Shown piece after piece: positions 43,464 to 54,006 of a DNA stretch of 64,000 nucleotides. Each line of letters begins with the position of its first letter. The first letter of the stretch is position 1. Below the pieces are notes generated by a model, which had not been told where the DNA came from, ran no database searches, and worked only from the letters and a program-made list of their open reading frames with translations. The translations under genes were made by a program, and so were the position numbers. Source of the DNA: Prochlorococcus marinus XMU1406 (GTDB taxonomy: Bacteria > Cyanobacteriota > Cyanobacteriia > PCC-6307 > Cyanobiaceae); the NCBI RefSeq assembly GCF_017696055.1, contig NZ_JAAORG010000001.1:620001-684000 (forward strand), given 5' to 3'.

Positions 43464-43646
43464 ATGAAAGAAAACTCTAATGATTATAAATTCTGTATTA
43501 AGTTAGCCTTAGATAATGCAAAAAAAAGAATTAATCTACTAGATAATTCTGATAAAAAGTGTGTCCAAGAAGAATATAAGGAATGGATTAATGGTGGTTT
43601 AAATAAGCATACAGTTTTACTACTAAGAGATGATCCTATCATTTGA
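43464..43646 (+). CDS. Small hypothetical protein
   Basis: 60 residues with FCIKLALDNAKKRINLLDNS and EEYKEWINGGLNKHTVLLLR. Soluble, no family recognised. Confidence 0.45.
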   Translation: MKENSNDYKFCIKLALDNAKKRINLLDNSDKKCVQEEYKEWINGGLNKHTVLLLRDDPII

Positions 43647-43666
43647 GTATGAAGTAAAAATATTTT

Positions 43667-43762
43667 CTAATTCTTTTTACTAGAAGTAACCCTAAATAAA
43701 AGATAAAGACTTATAATAAAAATTATTGACAGAATAACAGTTAATGAAGAAAAACTATACAT
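43667..43762 (-). CDS. Tiny single-span membrane protein
   Basis: 31 residues, mostly one span (SLTVILSIIFIISLYLLF) with a basic tail RVTSSKKN. No function known. Confidence 0.4.
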   Translation of the reverse strand: MYSFSSLTVILSIIFIISLYLLFRVTSSKKN

Positions 43763-43857
43763 ATCTTTTTTAATCAAAAAATATATTTAACTATAGCAGT
43801 TAACTTAAATAAGTCCTTGAATCAGTTCTCTTTGAAAAGTGAAAGAATAAATTTATT

Positions 43858-43950
43858 CAAACTTTCTTTTTCTAAAAATACTTTTTTATTCTCATAGGTT
43901 TTTAATTTATTAAAAATTAAATCAACTAAGTGTTCTGATTTTGTAGTCAT
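43858..43950 (-). CDS. Doubtful small ORF
   Basis: 30 codons (MTTKSEHLVDLIFNKLKTYE, lysine-rich end). Directly upstream on the same strand as other small genes; no family. Confidence 0.25.
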
Positions 43951-43959
43951 ATATTAAAT

Positions 43960-44310
43960 TTATTTTTCCAATAAATAGATTTTCTCTTCACCTATTTTAT
44001 CTGGCTTTGTTATTTTACATCCTTTATCTTTTTCCATATTGCAATCTTTTGTGGCAGGAACAGATTTCCAGGTGCAAATTTTTTCTTGGGAATCTTCTTT
44101 TAAAATATTCCATCCATCATCTAAGTATTCTGAAATACCATCGTCTCCACAAGAAAACTTTATTTCCATTCTTTTCTTTTCTGAATAAGGATTCTCATCA
44201 ATATTTTTTTCCAAATTATTAATGGGATACTCTTTATTGGTTGATGTCCTACAAGAAATTAAGAAAATTGCAATTAGAATTATCAGTGGAAATTGTTTTA
44301 TTATTTTCAT
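43960..44310 (-). CDS. Small lipoprotein, unknown
   Basis: 116 residues. Signal peptide with lipobox (IAIFLISC, Cys20), then an acidic mature part with four further cysteines (KFSCGDDG, KICTWKS, KDCNME, KGCKIT), likely two disulfides. Periplasmic, membrane-anchored. No family recognised. Confidence 0.65.
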   Translation of the reverse strand: MKIIKQFPLIILIAIFLISCRTSTNKEYPINNLEKNIDENPYSEKKRMEIKFSCGDDGISEYLDDGWNILKEDSQEKICTWKSVPATKDCNMEKDKGCKITKPDKIGEEKIYLLEK

Positions 44311-44350
44311 TTTTTAACGATTGACGATTCTAAATTATTTAAATTATAGT

Positions 44351-44527
44351 TTATTTTGATTCTATTAATTTTAATAGTTTATCCATTTTATTCATCAAGT
44401 CTTTTACCTCACCAGGCTTTGGTAATATTAATTCTTCAGTAACTTCTAAATGCATTTTCTTTAAGTTTTGCCTCAAATCTTTTAAATGCATTTTTACGTT
44501 TTCTTTCTTTTGTTTTATATCAGTCAT
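44351..44527 (-). CDS. Small helical protein, unknown
   Basis: 58 residues, basic and helical (KENVKMHLKDLRQNLKKMHL, EVKDLMNKMDKLLKLIESK). The wording resembles the 42903 product in style (short helices, M-H-L pattern) but homology is not clear. Confidence 0.45.
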   Translation of the reverse strand: MTDIKQKKENVKMHLKDLRQNLKKMHLEVTEELILPKPGEVKDLMNKMDKLLKLIESK

Positions 44528-44610
44528 AGGAATAAAATTTAAAACTTTATTAAATTTAAAGTTACTATCATAATATTGAGGAGCTTAATTTATAGAGAAT
44601 AATTCAAAAT

Positions 44611-45048
44611 TTAATTTTTTAAATTTTCTATTTCATAGATTTCTTCGCCACCATAACAAAAATTTGTAGATATCATTTTTATCTCCCTATTGTTAATTCC
44701 ATTTATATTTTTATTTTTAATAATATAATTTTTAGCAATTGCTTCACAATCTAATTTGTTTTTTGCATGTTTAATAACTGGATAAAAATATGCCAATGTA
44801 GTAATTACAAATAAAAATATTATTAATGATTTTTTATCATTTTTAATAAATTCTTTAGAATATTTTTTGACGTTTAATATTTTTATTAGTAATTTATCTG
44901 GTAATCCTATCTGAACAAATAATAACTCTACCCACCAAGGAAGATCCTTATCTTTCTTTTTCTTTAAGTTTTCGGCAGTATTCATGTTCTTGGCTTCATA
45001 GTTTTGGTTTCTAACCTCTTTAGGATTAGTTGTTTGTTTTTTACTCAT
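44611..45048 (-). CDS. Single-span protein with C...CYGG tail
   Basis: 145 residues: a basic cytoplasmic N-terminal region of about 75 residues, one span (LIIFLFVITTLAYFYPVI), then KHAKNKLDCEAIAK and FCYGGEE. It shares the P-x-x-K-x-A-K-x-K-x-x-C junction with the 16919 protein and the C-x-G-G tail with the 24600 protein. Confidence 0.55.
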   Translation of the reverse strand: MSKKQTTNPKEVRNQNYEAKNMNTAENLKKKKDKDLPWWVELLFVQIGLPDKLLIKILNVKKYSKEFIKNDKKSLIIFLFVITTLAYFYPVIKHAKNKLDCEAIAKNYIIKNKNINGINNREIKMISTNFCYGGEEIYEIENLKN

Positions 45049-45176
45049 ATCATCGAATGATTTATATGGAATGTAGAGGTTTTATTTTGATTTGGTAACT
45101 ATATTTTTATTTTATAAGTTTTAATTTAATTTATCTATGAATTTGAGTATTGTTAATCTGTATTTAGAAATTTTAA

Positions 45177-45446
45177 ATGGCAAAAAAAAGAAGGAAGTTA
45201 AATAAAGATTTTGAGAGAAAAATATATTCATCAAAAAAAAATGTCGAATTAGTACTGGCAAAAATCTATGATATCAATGATGAAGATATACAAAAAGAAT
45301 ATATGAGTGCCTTTAACAAAGTGGTGTACTTATATGATGAATTAAAAGAAGATTACGATCGACAAGGATTTTCTGATAATTCTGAAGAACTTCTCACAAG
45401 CTATAAAGATGCTTTTAATCTTTTCGAATCAGAATTTGAAATTTAA
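45177..45446 (+). CDS. Small acidic hypothetical protein
   Basis: 89 residues: very basic start (MAKKRRKLNKDFERK) then an acidic helical body (YDINDEDIQKEYMSAFNKVV). No family recognised. Confidence 0.5.
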   Translation: MAKKRRKLNKDFERKIYSSKKNVELVLAKIYDINDEDIQKEYMSAFNKVVYLYDELKEDYDRQGFSDNSEELLTSYKDAFNLFESEFEI

Positions 45447-45459
45447 ATTCAATTTCCAA

Positions 45460-45678
45460 TTACCGTTTGTAAGGTCTTACAGGGATTTCAATTAGGTTTC
45501 CTTTCTGGAGGTCAGATCTTTTCTCTTGTAAATTTTTGATGCATAAAGATACCTTTTTCTCCTTTGCGCAAAATCTTTTTATTTGGTGGTCAGTGAGTGA
45601 GAATGATTCATTACTAAATGAAAAAAAGGCCAATAAAAACATTGAAAAATTCAATACAAATTTCATTTGTTCTCTCAT
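45460..45678 (-). CDS. Small secreted protein, unknown
   Basis: 72 residues; signal peptide (FVLNFSMFLLAFFSFSNESFS) and a basic mature part with two cysteines (RFCAKEKKVSLCIKN) and the end LIEIPVRPYKR. No family recognised. M5 could also be the start. Confidence 0.5.
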   Translation of the reverse strand: MREQMKFVLNFSMFLLAFFSFSNESFSLTDHQIKRFCAKEKKVSLCIKNLQEKRSDLQKGNLIEIPVRPYKR

Positions 45679-45706
45679 GACTATTTTCTAATTCTCTTTA
45701 ATTTAA

Positions 45707-45985
45707 TTACTTTTTATTATAAGTATCTATAATTTCTTTTAATTCATCCTTACTTAAGTCTGTTGAAATAAAAACTTCTTGGGCTGTTTTACCCTTTCTT
45801 GCTATTGCTTTATATCCGTTTATAGTTTTCACTGATAATCTAATTATCAATTTAGAAGATCTTCCCCTGGCTCTTGAAATAGCAGCTGGAGTAATTGTTT
45901 TGATATTAATATCCAGTGCTAATTTTTGGAGTATTGGAATTAGACCTTCTATATTTGTACTATGATTTAAAACTAACCTTCCCAA
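45707..45985 (-). CDS. DUF2103 protein (predicted metal-binding)
   Basis: 92 residues. GRLVLNHSTNIEGLIPILQK, TITPAAISRARG and GYKAIARKGKTAQEVFIST match the DUF2103 family of small cyanobacterial and archaeal proteins. Family function unknown; usually annotated as putative metal-binding. Confidence 0.7.
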   Translation of the reverse strand: MGRLVLNHSTNIEGLIPILQKLALDINIKTITPAAISRARGRSSKLIIRLSVKTINGYKAIARKGKTAQEVFISTDLSKDELKEIIDTYNKK

Positions 45986-46110
45986 TTTAGATTTATCACT
46001 ATTCTATTGAGAAAATTTTGTTTCTGAGAAATTAACTTTAGCTTTAAAAATGATTAAAAGTTTTGAAGTTCTGTTATATTTATAGTAGTAATATTAGCGA
46101 TTTAAATTTA

Positions 46111-46212
46111 ATGATCTTTCAAATAGGTTGGGCAGCATTGGCTGCAATTTTTACTTTTTCAATTGCTATGGTTGTTTGGGGAAGAAATGGTGATGGTTCC
46201 ATTGATATATGA
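46111..46212 (+). CDS. petN: Cytochrome b6-f complex subunit VIII
   Basis: Small subunit stabilising the dimeric cytochrome b6-f complex in thylakoids. The 33-residue protein is a single span with the diagnostic [21 protein letters not shown], against [14 protein letters not shown] in other cyanobacteria. Its stop overlaps the following small ORF. Confidence 0.92.
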
Positions 46213-46349
46213 TTTCATTTTTAACTAATGAATTCTATTTAAATAATTTTCTCATCCTAACATCGTTTGTTTTACTTATATTTATAACATTAGCTGTAAT
46301 TTATATATCCTATGTCTCTTGGAAAGATAAAAAAAGATTAAAAAAATAG
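46209..46349 (+). CDS. Small single-span membrane protein
   Basis: 46 residues, span [20 protein letters not shown] and basic tail ([10 protein letters not shown]). Its ATG overlaps the petN TGA (ATATGA), so it is likely cotranslated with petN. Function unknown. Confidence 0.5.
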
Positions 46350-46351
46350 GT

Positions 46352-47008
46352 TTATTGTTTTTGTTCTTTTTTCTTTTCTTTATTCCTGAGCTCTGCAATT
46401 AATTCTTTTGCTTGTTCCATTTTTGAAATACTACTTTTATAAATTCCAATATCTTTTTCTGCTTTATTAGCAGATAAGTTTAATTTTTCAAAAATATCAG
46501 AAATCATCTTATTTGTCTCTGCTTCATCTTTCTCTTTAAGGTCATGGGCGTTTGAAATTAATATATATATAGCTAAGTTCAAAATCCTTGAAGGATAAAG
46601 TTTAGAATTGCTTTTTTCTATTAGTAATTTCAAAATATCGTTAGATGATTTATTCTTGAATTCCTTTTGAGATTTTTGAGATATTTCATTAATGTCCTTC
46701 GCTTCAAAATTTGTAGAACTGCATAAAGATTCAAAAAGAAGATCTAAATGTTTCTCAGGTTTGTATCCTTTCGTTAATTCTTTAAATGTTTCGGTGAGAC
46801 CGACACAAAATAGATAATCTTCCTTAAAATCATTTTGATGGTTCAGAAGATTAAGTTCGACAAGCATTTCATCAACTATTCTCTTATATAAACCTGGAAT
46901 CACGTAAGGAAATTTTTCATGAAATAACTTTTTGCTATCTGAAACAGTCAATTTTTCTTTCAATTTTTTATATGTAAACCTTAATAAGGTTAGCGTATGT
47001 TGACTCAA
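46352..47008 (-). CDS. psb29: Photosystem II biogenesis protein Psb29 / Thf1
   Basis: Protein involved in photosystem II assembly and thylakoid formation, reported elsewhere to stabilise FtsH. The 218-residue protein has the family landmarks [23 protein letters not shown]-like block (residues 33-56), [16 protein letters not shown] and a lysine-rich coiled-coil end. It sits beside clpP and near ftsH, consistent with a proteostasis neighbourhood. Diverges from clpP. Confidence 0.88.
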   Translation of the reverse strand: MSQHTLTLLRFTYKKLKEKLTVSDSKKLFHEKFPYVIPGLYKRIVDEMLVELNLLNHQNDFKEDYLFCVGLTETFKELTKGYKPEKHLDLLFESLCSSTNFEAKDINEISQKSQKEFKNKSSNDILKLLIEKSNSKLYPSRILNLAIYILISNAHDLKEKDEAETNKMISDIFEKLNLSANKAEKDIGIYKSSISKMEQAKELIAELRNKEKKKEQKQ

Positions 47009-47043
47009 TATCGTTAATATCTAATAAACAGATAAATATTATT

Positions 47044-47631
47044 ATGATCCCTTTAGTTTTAGAAGAATCTGGCGGTAGTGAAAGAGTCTTTGATATTTAT
47101 TCGAGACTATTAAGAGAAAGAATAATCTTTTTGGGAGAACAAGTTACCAGTGAAACTGCTAATAGAATTGTTGCTCAGTTATTGTTCCTTGAAGCAGAGG
47201 ATCCAGATAAGGACATTTATATGTACATAAATTCACCAGGAGGATCCGTATATGATGGATTGGGTATCTTTGACACAATGCAACATGTTAAGCCTGATAT
47301 TCATACAGTTTGTGTAGGCTTAGCAGCTAGTATGGGCGCATTTTTGCTTGCCGCAGGCACTAAAGGTAAAAGAAGCAGCCTTAGACATTCAAGAATAATG
47401 ATTCATCAACCACTTGGAGGCGCTAGAGGACAAGCCAGTGATATAAGGATTCAAGCAGATGAAATTTTGTTTCTTAAAGAGCGACTAAATACTGAATTGT
47501 CAGAAAGAACAGGGAAGGATTATGACACTATCAAAGAAGATACTGATAGAGATTTTTATATGTCCCCAAACGAAGCAGTTGAGTACGGTTTAATTGATCT
47601 GGTATTAGATAAGAAACCTAATAAATTCTAA
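47044..47631 (+). CDS. clpP: ATP-dependent Clp protease proteolytic subunit
   Basis: Serine peptidase subunit of the Clp complex, 195 residues. Catalytic Ser96 ([14 protein letters not shown]), His121 (MIHQPLGG) and an Asp in the C-terminal part ([21 protein letters not shown]) are present, so it is a ClpP rather than the inactive ClpR. Cyanobacteria carry several; which one this is cannot be fixed by eye. Ends overlapping the ftsH stop on the other strand. Confidence 0.95.
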   Translation: MIPLVLEESGGSERVFDIYSRLLRERIIFLGEQVTSETANRIVAQLLFLEAEDPDKDIYMYINSPGGSVYDGLGIFDTMQHVKPDIHTVCVGLAASMGAFLLAAGTKGKRSSLRHSRIMIHQPLGGARGQASDIRIQADEILFLKERLNTELSERTGKDYDTIKEDTDRDFYMSPNEAVEYGLIDLVLDKKPNKF

Positions 47632-49541
47632 TTTAATAGTTGAGGTGTTCTTTCTTTCTCAGGAATTTTTGTGAATTTGGAGAGAATACTTACAAATTCA
47701 TCACCATCTAATGTTTCTTTTTCTATTAATAGATCAACAATCTTATCCATAGCTTTTCTATTTTTGTTCACTATATCGTAGGTTTCTTTATAACATTCTT
47801 TTACCATTACTCTTACACTTTCATCTATTTGTTTAGAGATTGAATCTGAAACTTCACTTCTAGTCATTAAATCTCTACCAACAAATACTTCTTGATTTCC
47901 ACTTTCTAAAGCTATGGGACCTAAATTACTCATTCCAAATCTAGTAACCATTTGACGTGCCATAGAAGCAACTTGTTGGAAATCACCTCCTGCTCCTGTT
48001 GTAATCTCACCTTTTCCGAAAACTACATCTTCCGCAGCTCTTCCTCCCAATGCACCCATTATTCTTGCTTTTAGTTGAGCCCTGCTAACAAGGGTTTGTT
48101 CATCGTCTGGAGTAAACCAAGTTAATCCTTTAGCCTGACCTCTTGGAATGACGGTCACTTTTTGAACAGGATCGTGTGCTTTTACTAATGAACCTATTAG
48201 AGCATGGCCAACTTCATGATAAGCAATTAACCTCTTACTTCTACCATCTGTTAATGGTGAACCTTCCATTCCTGCAACAATCCTATCTACAGAATCATCA
48301 ATTTCTGAAATACTGATAGAGTCTTTTCTTCTCCTAGCAGTTAATATGGCAGCCTCATTTAATAAATTTGCTAGATCTGCCCCAGTAAATCCTGGTGTTC
48401 TTCTTGCGATACTTTCAAGTGTTAAATCCTCTTGAAGTTTCTTATTTCTTGCATGAACTTCCAATATTGATAGTCTTCCCTTGATATCAGGAGCGTCAAC
48501 GGTGACCTGTCTATCAAATCTGCCAGGTCTCATTAGAGCTGAGTCTAGAACATCAGGCCTATTTGTGGCTGCAATTATTATTATGCCACTATTACCTTCG
48601 AAGCCATCCATTTCAGTAAGCAATTGGTTAAGAGTTTGTTCTCTCTCATCATTACCTCCACCAATACCTGCACCTCTTTGCCTTCCGACAGCATCTATTT
48701 CATCAATAAAAATTAAACAAGGACTATTCTCTTTAGCTCTTTTGAAAAGGTCTCTAACTCTACTAGCACCAACACCAACAAACATTTCAACAAATTCAGA
48801 ACCCGATAATGAGAAGAATGGTACACCTGCTTCACCTGCGATAGCTTTTGCTAAAAGAGTTTTACCAGTTCCAGGAGGTCCTACCAATAGAACACCCTTT
48901 GGAATCCTTGCTCCCACAGAAGTAAATTTTTCTGGTTTTTTCAGAAAAGTTACGACTTCTTGCAAATCCTGCTTGGCTTCATTGACGCCTGCAACATCAT
49001 CAAAAACAACTCCTGTTTCAGCTTCCATTGCAAATCTTGCCTTTGTTTTCCCAAATTGCATGGCTTGCCCAGGGCCACCAGGCATACCATTTGAACGCCT
49101 AGCCAAAAGAATTAAACCTCCAATCAAAATAGCTGGGAAAAGTAAATTACCCAAAATTCCTAATGCAGGAGGGGCTGTTTTAACTGGATGCACATCAAAA
49201 CTGATTCCCTCATTTTTTAAAATGTTTATAAGTTCAGGTGTTAAGCCTGGAAGATCTACACGCAACCTTTGAACTTTATTATCTAAATCCGAATCTATTG
49301 TCTCTATAACTGCATTTCTTCCTCCATCAAAAATATCAACAGATGTAACCCTTCCTGAATTAATATAATCTAAAAATCTGCCATAACTAACTCTTGCTAC
49401 CGCAGAATTTCTTGGTGCAACAGTAGTCCCATTAGATTTAAGTGAATCAACATTGCTTGAAGATAAAAATTGGTAGGAAAGCGCAATTACTAAAAGTATA
49501 GGTAAAGCCCATAAAATTATTGTTTTAAATTTCTGATTCAT
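47628..49541 (-). CDS. ftsH: ATP-dependent zinc metalloprotease FtsH
   Basis: Membrane-bound AAA+ protease, 637 residues; cyanobacterial members degrade damaged D1. Two N-terminal spans flank a lumenal domain. Walker A is GPPGTGKT, Walker [29 protein letters not shown], and zinc motif HEVGH near residue 440. Near psb29, whose product works with FtsH in other species. Confidence 0.96.
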   Translation of the reverse strand: MNQKFKTIILWALPILLVIALSYQFLSSSNVDSLKSNGTTVAPRNSAVARVSYGRFLDYINSGRVTSVDIFDGGRNAVIETIDSDLDNKVQRLRVDLPGLTPELINILKNEGISFDVHPVKTAPPALGILGNLLFPAILIGGLILLARRSNGMPGGPGQAMQFGKTKARFAMEAETGVVFDDVAGVNEAKQDLQEVVTFLKKPEKFTSVGARIPKGVLLVGPPGTGKTLLAKAIAGEAGVPFFSLSGSEFVEMFVGVGASRVRDLFKRAKENSPCLIFIDEIDAVGRQRGAGIGGGNDEREQTLNQLLTEMDGFEGNSGIIIIAATNRPDVLDSALMRPGRFDRQVTVDAPDIKGRLSILEVHARNKKLQEDLTLESIARRTPGFTGADLANLLNEAAILTARRRKDSISISEIDDSVDRIVAGMEGSPLTDGRSKRLIAYHEVGHALIGSLVKAHDPVQKVTVIPRGQAKGLTWFTPDDEQTLVSRAQLKARIMGALGGRAAEDVVFGKGEITTGAGGDFQQVASMARQMVTRFGMSNLGPIALESGNQEVFVGRDLMTRSEVSDSISKQIDESVRVMVKECYKETYDIVNKNRKAMDKIVDLLIEKETLDGDEFVSILSKFTKIPEKERTPQLLN

Positions 49542-49649
49542 TAATTTGTATGAAGAATGATTATAAGATTGTAGGATGAATCAATGCATTTCGTTGGTAT
49601 TTTATCTAACTTTATGCTTATACTACCCTTGAATGTATCTAATTTATAA

Positions 49650-49859
49650 ATGAAATTTGAGGTCAAGGATAAGGTTAAGTTGATTGCGCCAGTCTCTTAC
49701 TTGAAGACTTCAGATAATATGCCGATGTTAAGACCACCTGATTTAGTGGCAATTGATGAAATTGGGGAAATCCTATCAATCAAATCTCCAGATACTGTTG
49801 AAGTAAAGTTTAGAAGAGGTTCGTTTTTAATTGATATTGATAAGATTGAGAAAAACTAA
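49650..49859 (+). CDS. sipA: SipA-like SH3-fold protein (DUF3148)
   Basis: 69 residues, a small SH3-like barrel. VKLIAPVSYLKTSDNMPMLRPPD and KFRRGSFLIDIDKIE match the DUF3148/SipA family. In other cyanobacteria SipA interacts with the histidine kinase NblS; plant relatives have been linked to NDH assembly. Role here is transferred from family. Confidence 0.75.
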   Translation: MKFEVKDKVKLIAPVSYLKTSDNMPMLRPPDLVAIDEIGEILSIKSPDTVEVKFRRGSFLIDIDKIEKN

Positions 49860-49860
49860 C

Positions 49861-51078
49861 TTAAAAGTTTTTCTTCCACCTATTAGAAATTTCTAAACAT
49901 ATTTTTTCATTGCCCGAAATACTCAGAAAAGGTTTTGAAAAATACTTATAAGTTAATTTAAGAATATCTAACGAAGATATTTCTTCTATTTTTGAATTTA
50001 AATCGATCTCAGAAATTGGTGAAATACCATAACTAATTAATTGTATCTTTCTCTGCAAAATTTCATCTAGTGATTGATTTCCTAAGAGAAAAGAACCTTT
50101 TAGTTTTTCTTTCGCTAAAAATATTTCAGCATTAGTCAAAGGATTAAAAAGTAAATTTTTCCATAGTTTTGATAAAAGCTCAAAAGCAAAAAGGGCTTGC
50201 TTATTAGATACTGATAAATAAATTAAAAATGGTGCATTCCCACTCCTTATAGGATAATAAACACCTAAATCGTAAGTGATACCATGTTTTTCTCTAAAAA
50301 GTTTAAATAAAGCAGCGCTCATTCCATAAGATAAATATGACTCCAAAACCTTAAGTGGCAAATAGTCACTACTTCTTCGCGAGCAAGTTTGGTCCCCCAT
50401 CATTATTATTGTTTGATTTGAATCATTATTAATGTAATCAAATCTATTCATAGTACTTAAATTATGATTTACACGTCCTGATTTCTCTCTAGGGATTTTT
50501 TTTTCTAATGTGCCAAAATTTTCTCCATTTATTTCGGGATTATTTGAAATTAAGAACTTTTCTCTATTTTTAAAATTTTTAAACTCAAGCAAAACATCTT
50601 CATAGGTAATCTTTGAGACATCAGCTGCATTGCCAATTGTGTTAAAAGCATAAGGATGATTTGAGTAAACAATTTTTCTCCATTTTTCAAAACAGATATT
50701 GAATGGATTCTCTTTATCTTTTTTTATAAAATTAATTGAGGATTTTTTTACTTTTTGAAATTCAATTTCTAAGAGAGTTGGTTTATTAATTATTAAATCT
50801 AATACAGGGAATAATTTGCTGAAATGTTCATTTAGGGATTTAATGCTTATTGAAATACCATCTTCAAGTACTTCTTGATTTAATTCTGCTCCATAGGACT
50901 CAATATACTCAGAAAGAGTGAAATTATTAAAACCCTCACATCCTCTGGTAAGTAATGAACTGAGAATCTTGTTTATACCTTTTTTGCCAACACTATCTAC
51001 ATCACTCCCCCCTTTAATCCAAATTGAAGCAGTTGAAAAATTTCTTTTTTTATTTTTTAAAAAATATCTTTTCAACAT
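49861..51078 (-). CDS. M16-family peptidase-like subunit, no zinc motif
   Basis: 405 residues with the M16 fold but no HxxEH; the corresponding N-terminal region reads INKILSSLLTRGCEGFN. The C-terminal half keeps EKHGITYDLGVYYP, the substrate-binding R/Y region. It overlaps the active-type M16 gene just upstream by 7 bp. The pair resembles bacterial M16B heterodimers of one active and one inactive subunit. Confidence 0.8.
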   Translation of the reverse strand: MLKRYFLKNKKRNFSTASIWIKGGSDVDSVGKKGINKILSSLLTRGCEGFNNFTLSEYIESYGAELNQEVLEDGISISIKSLNEHFSKLFPVLDLIINKPTLLEIEFQKVKKSSINFIKKDKENPFNICFEKWRKIVYSNHPYAFNTIGNAADVSKITYEDVLLEFKNFKNREKFLISNNPEINGENFGTLEKKIPREKSGRVNHNLSTMNRFDYINNDSNQTIIMMGDQTCSRRSSDYLPLKVLESYLSYGMSAALFKLFREKHGITYDLGVYYPIRSGNAPFLIYLSVSNKQALFAFELLSKLWKNLLFNPLTNAEIFLAKEKLKGSFLLGNQSLDEILQRKIQLISYGISPISEIDLNSKIEEISSLDILKLTYKYFSKPFLSISGNEKICLEISNRWKKNF

Positions 51079-52325
51079 TTATCAGGGGAAGCAACTAAAG
51101 TGAATTTTTCTCCAAGGATATATTCTGTGATCTCTTTGAAATTATCCAAATCATTCCAATAATTTAAATGAATTTCTAAATTATTAATTGAAGATTTTCT
51201 CCCCCAAAGAAGTTCATTTCCAAAGAATGAAGAAAGTTGTGTAGATGTCTCTAAGTTAAATATATAATTACTTTTCACTATATTTATTGCTTTTTTTATT
51301 TCATCCAAAGTCAAGGCTTTACAATTTAGGATCTCATCTATTGTTTTATTAATTTGCTTTTCTACTAAATCAATATCTTTGCACTCACAACTCGCTTCTA
51401 TTATAAATAATCCACCTAATTCTCCAGCATTTACATCTACATATACCGATTCAACAAGATTTCTATCTTCTTTTAAAGTTTTAACTAATCTGCTGTTTCT
51501 TCCTACAGAAAGTATTGATGCTAATATCTCTAGTCCAATAATATTTTTTTGATCATTGAGGTTTGGGATAAACCAAGCCATAAATATTCTTGAAAACTCT
51601 AAATTATCAAACTTAATTAACTCTCTCCCATTCCTAATTTTTAAAGAAGGTTTATTTTTTGTTGGATTTATTAAATTTGGACTTTCTTTTATGCCAGATA
51701 GATCACTTTTTTCAAAAATTTTATAAATTTCTTCAGAAAGATTCCCCGCAATTGCAATACAAATTTTTTCGGTAGTGTAATGTTTGCTATGAAATTTCAC
51801 AAGGTCATTTATCTCTAAGTTTTTAATACTACGTTCAGTTCCCAGAATCGCATTGGCATAATTCGGACTTAACCAAACCCTTTTCAAAAAATAATTAAAT
51901 AGTCTTTCTTCAGGCTGATCATTTTGTTGTTTTATTTCATCAATAACTACCCCTTTTTCTTTTATAAATTCATCAGGATTAAAATCTGGAGCAACGACAA
52001 TATTTGTCAAAAGAGCAAGTGATTCTTTAAAGTTACTGGGTGGAACTAAGACATGGTAATGTACATCATCATAACCAGTTGAAGCGTTACTTAATCCGCC
52101 TAGGGATTCAATTTTATGGTCAAACTCACCTGGCATTATTTTGTTAGATCCTTTAAAAATCATATGTTCTAGAAAATGAGCAGTGCCGTTTTTATCAACA
52201 TCCTCAAATGAAGAACCTGCTTTGCACCAAATATCAATGCTTAAAAGCGGCAATTCTTTATTATCCACAAACACACATCTAGTTTTGCTTGAATGGGTGT
52301 AGTAGTTAACATCTCCTACTTTCAT
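51072..52325 (-). CDS. M16-family zinc peptidase
   Basis: 417 residues. Inverted zinc motif HFLEH at residues 50-54, followed by the downstream glutamates in the segment GVVIDEIKQQNDQPEERLF. Likely the catalytic partner of the adjacent gene. Cytosolic, no signal peptide. Substrate unknown; relatives process peptides. Confidence 0.87.
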   Translation of the reverse strand: MKVGDVNYYTHSSKTRCVFVDNKELPLLSIDIWCKAGSSFEDVDKNGTAHFLEHMIFKGSNKIMPGEFDHKIESLGGLSNASTGYDDVHYHVLVPPSNFKESLALLTNIVVAPDFNPDEFIKEKGVVIDEIKQQNDQPEERLFNYFLKRVWLSPNYANAILGTERSIKNLEINDLVKFHSKHYTTEKICIAIAGNLSEEIYKIFEKSDLSGIKESPNLINPTKNKPSLKIRNGRELIKFDNLEFSRIFMAWFIPNLNDQKNIIGLEILASILSVGRNSRLVKTLKEDRNLVESVYVDVNAGELGGLFIIEASCECKDIDLVEKQINKTIDEILNCKALTLDEIKKAINIVKSNYIFNLETSTQLSSFFGNELLWGRKSSINNLEIHLNYWNDLDNFKEITEYILGEKFTLVASPDKC

Positions 52326-52342
52326 TTAGGTTCTCTCTTTAA

Positions 52343-53091
<749 letters not shown>

Positions 53092-53092
<1 letters not shown>

Positions 53093-54006
53093 TGAAATTG
53101 AAAATATTAAAAAATTTATTTATTTATTTTTTATTATTTACACCAATATCTCTTGGTGTTATTTCCTGTTCTGGAAATAATAAATCTAGTTCAAAATTTA
53201 AAGAGGAAATAACTTCAGATTTTATACCTCCTATTACAGCTGTTGCAGCACTTGGTCAACTTTCTCCTTCGGGAGAGATTAGACAATTGGCAGCTCCAAT
53301 AAGTCAGTTTGGCTCTTCCCCCCGAATTGTCGAAATTTTAGTAAATGAAGGAGATTTCGTAAAAAAAGGTGATATACTCGCAACCTTTGAAAATGGAGAA
53401 AAATTAATTGCTGATCTTGAAAGAAACGAAAATCTAATTAATACTATCAACAAAGAAATTATCCTAAAGAAAGATCAAATTCAAAGGTATGAGTTAGCTT
53501 TGAGCAAAGATGTATATTCTTTTGTAGATTTTTCACAGAGAAAAGATGAACTTTTAAAATTGCAAAAACAGAAAATAAACCTTATCGGAGATCAAAAAAA
53601 TATCAAGATAGATCTATTTAATTCAAAACTAAGGAGTCCAATCGATGGTTTTATCCTTGGAATAAACACGAGAGTTGGTGAAAGGCCTCAAAATGAAGGG
53701 ATTTTGGATATTGGTTCTAGTCAAAAAATGGAAGCTTTGATAGAGGTTTATGAATCTGACATCGATAGAGTCTTTATCTCTCAGAATGTTGAATTGAGCA
53801 GTGAGAATGGAGGTTTCCAAAAAAATCTTAAGGGAAAAGTGATTAGGATTAGTCCTCAGGTAAAACAAAGAAAAGTTCTATCGACTGATCCAACGGGGGA
53901 TGCTGATTCACGAATTATTGAGGTACTAGTAAAACTAGATAAAGATTCTATAGATATTGTTCAAAACTACGCAGGAATGAAAGTGATTGCAAAATTTATT
54001 CCCTAA
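53092..54006 (+). CDS. devB: DevB-like membrane-fusion protein (HlyD family)
   Basis: 304 residues. N-terminal lipobox-like ISLGVISC suggests lipid anchoring. A biotinyl-lipoyl domain (IVEILVNEGDFVKKGDILATF), a coiled-coil hairpin (LERNENLINTINKEI...) and a barrel domain (LRSPIDGFILGINTRVGE) follow. It links the DevC/DevA exporter to the cell exterior. Overlaps devC by one base. Confidence 0.88.

Noticed and set aside
48481-49272. 263-codon open frame opposite ftsH
   Set aside because: Antisense shadow of a strongly conserved gene; composition follows the ftsH codons.
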